Assembly (NCBI GenBank): GCA_949752795.1
Contig: OX457058.1
Coordinates: forward strand, 158,413,353-158,477,352
DNA: 64,000 nt
Source: Hyperoodon ampullatus
Taxonomy: Eukaryota > Chordata > Mammalia > Artiodactyla > Ziphiidae
Direction: 5' to 3'
Within the stretch, counting starts at the first letter, position 1. The number at the start of each line of letters is the position of its first letter. Made by a program: the position numbers and the translations under genes. Positions 59,600-64,000 of this stretch are shown here, in pieces. The notes beneath the pieces were generated by a model, which saw only the letters and a list, made by a program, of their open reading frames with translations, had not been told where the DNA came from and ran no database searches.

Positions 59600-59830
59600 G
59601 CCAGCTTCCTGCAGGACTCCTGCCGCGGAGGACAGCGAGGAGGTATGGCTCGCTGCGGCCTCATACAGAGCAACAGAGCCAGGGAGACAGGCCGGGCCTG
59701 GGCCACCATAATCCCACTCCACACAGGAGATGAATCGCGGAGCATCTGCCCCAGCCGCATCCCCAGGGAAACCCCTGGGCCGGCGGGGCAACTTCTCTTC
59801 ACCCTCTTCTTCCCTCCGCAATGCTAAAGG
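59600..59830. promoter_or_regulatory. GC- and CpG-enriched patch, function unknown
   Basis: About 13 CpGs by eye in 230 bases, including 'gccgcggaggacagcgagg' and 'ccggcgggg'. Open on both strands because of its composition. No TATA box or recognisable exon boundary. Confidence 0.25.
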
Positions 59831-60717
59831 GCATGGGGGTCGAGAGTGGGCAGATAAATGACAGAAGTTTCCCCAAGGAAGGTCCTCCCAAGGACCCCCA
59901 AGCCCTCAGCACAGGAACCCATCATCCTGAAACCCCGCAGCGTCTCTCCACTTACCCCGGCTCACTGCTGAGGACCGCGAAGCCCCTCTCGGATCCCATC
60001 CCACAACGCATATGGTTTACAGTCCTCTTTGGGGCAATAAAGGAGTAGGCAATAATTACCCTCATTTCCCATGCTAAAAGGAAATAAGGCACAGGGCTAT
60101 TCAATTAGGATTGTTTTTTTTACTCCTAGGGCACTGTACGAAGCCCCTCTGCACACACCCTGTCGCCCTGCCTGTGCAGGGGTGCCCAGCCCCATTTCAC
60201 AGATGAAGAAGAGAAGCTCCAGGGAGAGGAGACAGAGGTGGATGAGAATCTGCTCCTCAGACTGAAGGATTCAGTTTACCCTGACTGAAACATCCAGACT
60301 CAAAGGAGGGCTCTCCCAGAGGCTGGCCAGTGCCACAGGCCCGGTGCCGGGCAGAGGATGGGTAGCCACCTGGCTGGGGGGCACCTTCCCATGTCTATCG
60401 ATTTCTTTGAAGCTCTCAATAGCTCAACTAAAAGCATTTGTAAATTCCCCATTGCTGGGGTAGATGGGTAAGTGCCACAGGTTTCGAAATACTTGGTCGT
60501 CCTCCTAAACCTTGTTTTTCCTTACCTTCCTTCTATCCTGGGACCCAGGATGAGTTAAAGGCTTTTCAAAGCCAGAACTCCACCCTGTTGACACCGGTCA
60601 GAATGTTCGGGAAGAGCCTCATGGGGTTCCCACAGCGAAGGCTGCAACCAGACACCGTCCACACGGCCCAGGGAACTGCCCTCTGAGCTACTCACCTCAC
60701 TGCCTCTCATCTTCCAG
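59831..60717. other. no recognised feature; MIR trace near 60190-60230
   Basis: 'cccatttcacagatgaagaa' is a reverse-MIR scrap. The rest is unique and GC-richer than the window average. Confidence 0.45.
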
Positions 60718-60768
60718 GGCCCTGGAGGCACACCAGTTCCCACCTCTGGTCCTGGAGAGTGACTGGAG
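60718..60768 (+). CDS. Candidate 51-nt internal exon (unconfirmed)
   Basis: A strong 3' splice site (tgcctctcatcttccag) and a good 5' splice site (gag/gtgaga) enclose 51 nt. It is open in the frame reading ALEAHQFPPLVLESDW. The length is a multiple of three. I do not recognise a protein. Chance occurrence of such a short pair of splice sites is quite possible. Confidence 0.2.
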
Positions 60769-60989
60769 GTGAGACGCAAAGGAACGCCTCTCCATCATAA
60801 GCAGATGGGGGCACTGCTAGCACCTGGGCCAATCTGGGTCCTTGCCTGAAGACTAAAGAATTAGGGTATTTCTTTTCAAAATGCAGTGTCCAGAAACTTG
60901 TTTATGTAACACAATACAGTGAGCACAGCGCAGTTATCTGTAAGGACTCGTATCTGTTAAGGAAACAGGAGCTTTTTTCTCAAGCTCTG

Positions 60990-61004
60990 GTATATATATA
61001 TATA

Positions 61005-61040
<36 letters not shown>
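60990..61040. repeat. (TA)n microsatellite with internal palindrome
   Basis: 'ggtatatatatatatacc' followed by about 19 TA units. The first part is a perfect palindrome. Confidence 0.97.
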
Positions 61041-61043
<3 letters not shown>

Positions 61044-61169
61044 CTCTATACCTATCTGTACAGAAGGTCTGGAAGGTAACAGCAAATTGATAACATGATG
61101 ACTCTGTGGCACTGCCAGGTTTGGGAGCCACTAGAAAAGGCTTTGGAACTTTGACTGAGACACAGATTT

Positions 61170-61335
61170 GTCCATCCCTTAGCGGTGTTCTCTTAGACAA
61201 GTCTCTGAACCTTCTACAGACTCAGGGTCAACTAGGATATGAGAATGATGCCTGCCAGCAGGATGCTTGTAAAGGCAGAGATAATCCACATCTGACACAC
61301 AGCACACACTCAGTAAGTCCTGGTTATGATTATTA
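61170..61335 (+). repeat. MIR SINE, diverged
   Basis: 'tctcttagacaagtctctga', 'gatatgagaatgatgcctgc' and 'acacactcagtaagtcctgg' in MIR order. Confidence 0.75.
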
Positions 61336-61499
61336 CTACTTCTGCAAAAGAGGACGGTTGCTAAAAGGCTATATCTCTAGCCTCCCTGTAGCCGCAGAAA
61401 CCACCTCCTGCTGAAGGAGGGAACCGAGAGCATCACTCGTCATTCTCTAGTCCTGGTTTTGCATTTGTGTCTCTGGAGTGACCCCAGCCTGCAGGACAT

Positions 61500-61905
61500 T
61501 TAGTTCCTGGTAGGGACCAAAGTGTGTTGGCTATTCTCCATTTGCTTCACCACCACCCCTCACTCCAAAGCCATTCTCCACCTCTCTACACCTGCTCTGT
61601 GGCCTGGTGGCTGACTGCTGTGGGCCGCCTCACCTGGGCTCCATGCCCTTTGGTTTCCGACAAGATCTGCTGCTGGGAGGACCAACACAAGATCTGGGTA
61701 CTTATTCCCCCCTCCCTCCCCACTCTGCCAAGTCTCTGGCAGTGGTGGCGTTCTTTCTATAGCATAGCACCTGCGGGGCAGCCCCTCTTCCATGAATCTA
61801 GGTCTTGCTGCCTCTGTAAGCAGTTATTTCATTAAACTCTCTTCAGATAAACCCCTCTGAAGGCACCATCTGCTTCCTGCTAGGACCCTGACCAAAACAA
61901 CACAG
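61500..61905 (+). repeat. Possible old LTR-type repeat, family uncertain
   Basis: The end 'tcattaaactctcttcagat', 'aaacccctctgaaggcacca' and 'tctgcttcctgctaggaccc' resembles the terminus of an old mammalian interspersed repeat. I cannot name the family. Confidence 0.35.
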
Positions 61906-62169
61906 GGGAGGGGGCCTTCTCAATGAAAAGGGAGACACTAAACATAATTATAAGCTTTGGGGACAGCTTAACAATGTCCAGTTCAGGCTAGGACTCTGAT
62001 CTCCTCTAGGAATTAAAGCAATTTTCACCTAAGTAAAGAGGCCACCAAAAAAAAAAACCAGCCTGAGCCTAGAGATCTTGACTTTTGCTGCAGTGAGGAG
62101 CCCACCTCTACTTCTCTAAAGCAATAAGGACCCTGGGGCAGGAGAGAGAAGAAATCACATCCTTGACGA
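61906..62169. other. no recognised feature
   Basis: Unique DNA. Confidence 0.5.
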
Positions 62170-62395
62170 TCACTCATTCTGTGTCAGGCATTATGTTAAG
62201 CTGTTGTACATAAACTGTCCCATTTGGAGAGAGTAATAATTTGGCTGAGGTAAGTAGTTATTACGGCCATTTTTCAGATGGGGAAACTGAGTCATAAAGA
62301 TACTAAGAATCTTGCCCAAGGTCACAATGGCAGAAGGAGGATCTGAGCCTGAGCAGTCTGACTCCAGTGTCTGTGTGCTCTTAGCCTCCTCCACG
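62170..62395 (-). repeat. MIR SINE
   Basis: 'ctgtgtcaggcattatgtta', 'tttttcagatggggaaactg', 'agtcataaagatactaagaa' and 'tcttgcccaaggtcacaatg': near-complete reverse MIR. Confidence 0.95.
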
Positions 62396-63618
62396 GGAAG
62401 GCTTGGCAAAGAGGTTGAGAGCAAGGAGACGCAAACGGGAGGCAAGCACCGCCTCTCTTCCTCACCACCTCAGCTTGTGACTTCCCATCCACAAGATGCT
62501 CCCATCCATGAAATACTCCCCAGGATGGAGAGGGGGGTATGAGGGCATATTTCAGCTGCTGATTAAGATCATCCGTCACAGAGCATCAACCAGAATTGAG
62601 TGTGTCAGTGCAAACTAAATGCAATAAAGAACTGTGGCTTGTGAAGAGAGACAGAGAGGCCATCATAAACTAGGATTCCTTGCAATATTATCAAATACCA
62701 AACCAAATCCTGTCTGAACCCTGTAGTCTGCAAGAGGGATCACTCTTTCTACTTGTAGAACCTCCCAGTAGCACACACCATGAGGACAAATGTTACCCAA
62801 ATTTGAAAAATGATCCAGAGACAAATTCCTAAAGCACACCTTTGAGAAGGAAAAACAAATGTTGGACACACTGGGTAAATTCATCCACAGAGAAACCATC
62901 AGTAACTTTATCACTTTCAAAGGAAAGCAATCCCTTGGGCCAAATAACCAAAACACTAACCACACACAACATCTTTCCAATGCTGCCCTAAACCCAACCC
63001 ATAATACAGTGCTTGCTGACAGGCCCATATTCTACCTGCAAAGCCAGCCAGCATTCCACCCTACACATACCGGAAATGTAATAAAGGAGAACATGGGATG
63101 TTATAGACTGATGCATAGCTCAATCCAGGCACGACAGGAAAAACAGAACTGCAAAATGATCTGTACTCTGGACACAGCGGCGGCATCCTGATTCTCATTC
63201 CACTTCACATAACATTTCCTTTTTCTCTGCTTAAATCTAACCTCCCCCTTGCTGAACAGGGAAGGTGCGTGGGCGGTAGGATGAAGGATTCAGCCTTGTG
63301 CATATTACACATAGTTTGGTTAACCAAGGAGAAAATAAATTGACAGGGAACCGTACTTGTACAGAACAGTCAGAAAACAACCCCTTAAGATATACTGTCA
63401 AATGGTTTCCCAGTATGGATAACCTGCCAACCAACCAGCCAATCTGTGTGCATGTTTTTTCCCAATGCAATTTTGAACCACTCAGGATTCTAGCTTTTTG
63501 ACTGGATGACTACGCCTGAACTCATTCTGCAAACAAAGCTGGCTGCAGAGATTTGATGAGTGGCAGCAGGTCACCAAAAGCGATTTGCAGAGCCCTCTGG
63601 CTTGGGGCTCCATCTTAC
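62396..63618. other. no recognised feature (1.2 kb); intron if the next entry is an exon
   Basis: Unique DNA with little repeat content. Confidence 0.45.
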
Positions 63619-63813
63619 CAGTCGAGTCGGCCCTGGAAGCCAGGCTACTCCGCTCCTCAGCACTGATGAGCTGCAGGCCTGTGTACGAAGGGCCCAAACT
63701 AGGACTACTGGTGTCTTCAGAATGTGTGGTCCAGCTGCTCTCGGAGGGCAGAGGGCATCTCCTCAGGGAGTTGAAGGAAGGGCACGTCCAGCAGGGCATG
63801 GTCAATGATATGG
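63619..63813 (-). CDS. Candidate internal coding exon, 195 nt (unconfirmed)
   Basis: On the minus strand a pyrimidine-rich 3' splice site (tttccgtctgtccccag) precedes 195 nt ending at ctg/gtaaga. One frame is open throughout and gives 64 complete codons, phase 1 at both ends, so the exon could be included or skipped without a frameshift. The product is Ser/Thr/Pro-rich at first (SEDTSSPSLGPSYTGL) and ends near EERSSLASRADST, as in a disordered cytoplasmic or linker segment. I do not recognise the family. Other frames are open for shorter stretches, so composition could explain part of this. No partner exon was found. Confidence 0.35.
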
Positions 63814-63870
63814 CTGGGGACAGACGGAAAACCAAAAACATACAGTATAAATAGTTGTACTTTGTTTATC

Positions 63871-63919
63871 TTTAGTGCTTGTCTGACTTTGATGTTATGA
63901 AAGTCAGACAAGCACTAAA
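63871..63919. repeat. Perfect 20-bp hairpin, 9-nt loop
   Basis: Left arm 'tttagtgcttgtctgacttt' (63871-63890), loop 'gatgttatg', right arm 'aaagtcagacaagcactaaa' (63900-63919), with all 20 pairs matched. It lies 58-106 nt upstream of the candidate minus-strand exon's acceptor. It could be a small-RNA precursor, a splicing-related structure or a template-switch mutation. Confidence 0.95.
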
Positions 63920-64000
63920 ACAACACAAGCACTATGAAATCTCAACAGCCGTACAAGGCAAGGAAGTGTACTCACGATATAGACAGGGAAAACTAATTGA

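Overview
This is 64 kb of nuclear DNA from a placental mammal, almost certainly a cetacean (whale or dolphin). The main evidence is at least 13 copies of one about 200-bp tRNA-derived SINE of the CHR family. It starts GGGCTTCCCTGGTGGCGCAG, carries pol III A and B boxes and ends in an A-rich tail, and this abundant form is the one familiar from whale genomes. Cetartiodactyl-type L1 3' ends support the same reading, and no BovB element typical of ruminants was seen. Subfamily names are from memory of the consensus sequences; no database search was run.

The window holds no complete protein-coding gene, rRNA, CRISPR array or prokaryote-type operon. Most open reading frames lie in SINEs, microsatellites or the L1. 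The best hint of a host gene is at the right edge: a 195-nt, frame-symmetric, splice-site-flanked open stretch on the minus strand (63619-63813). A perfect 20-bp hairpin sits in the intron just upstream of it (63871-63919). A weaker 51-nt candidate exon lies on the plus strand at 60718-60768. Two modestly CpG-rich patches (34340-34640, 59600-59830) are the only promoter-like base composition.

Layout: 0.4-24 kb is unique sequence sprinkled with old MIR, L2 and MLT1 copies, older L1 pieces, five young CHR insertions, a class I ERV LTR fragment and a 135-bp pure (TG)n tract. At 24.16-30.84 kb a full-length L1 (5' UTR, broken ORF1, broken ORF2, 3' UTR) sits inside an older MLT1 LTR. 31-45 kb is repeat-poor by comparison (one CHR, two MaLR LTRs, old L1/L2/MIR). 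45-59 kb is CHR-rich (eight young copies in both orientations) and contains a Tigger1 DNA transposon carrying two nested SINEs. 59-64 kb is GC-richer and holds the exon candidates.

The region reads as intergenic or deep-intronic DNA. Its layers of insertion can be ordered: MIR/L2 first, then Tigger1, MLT1 and old L1, then older CHR and the full-length L1, then young CHR.
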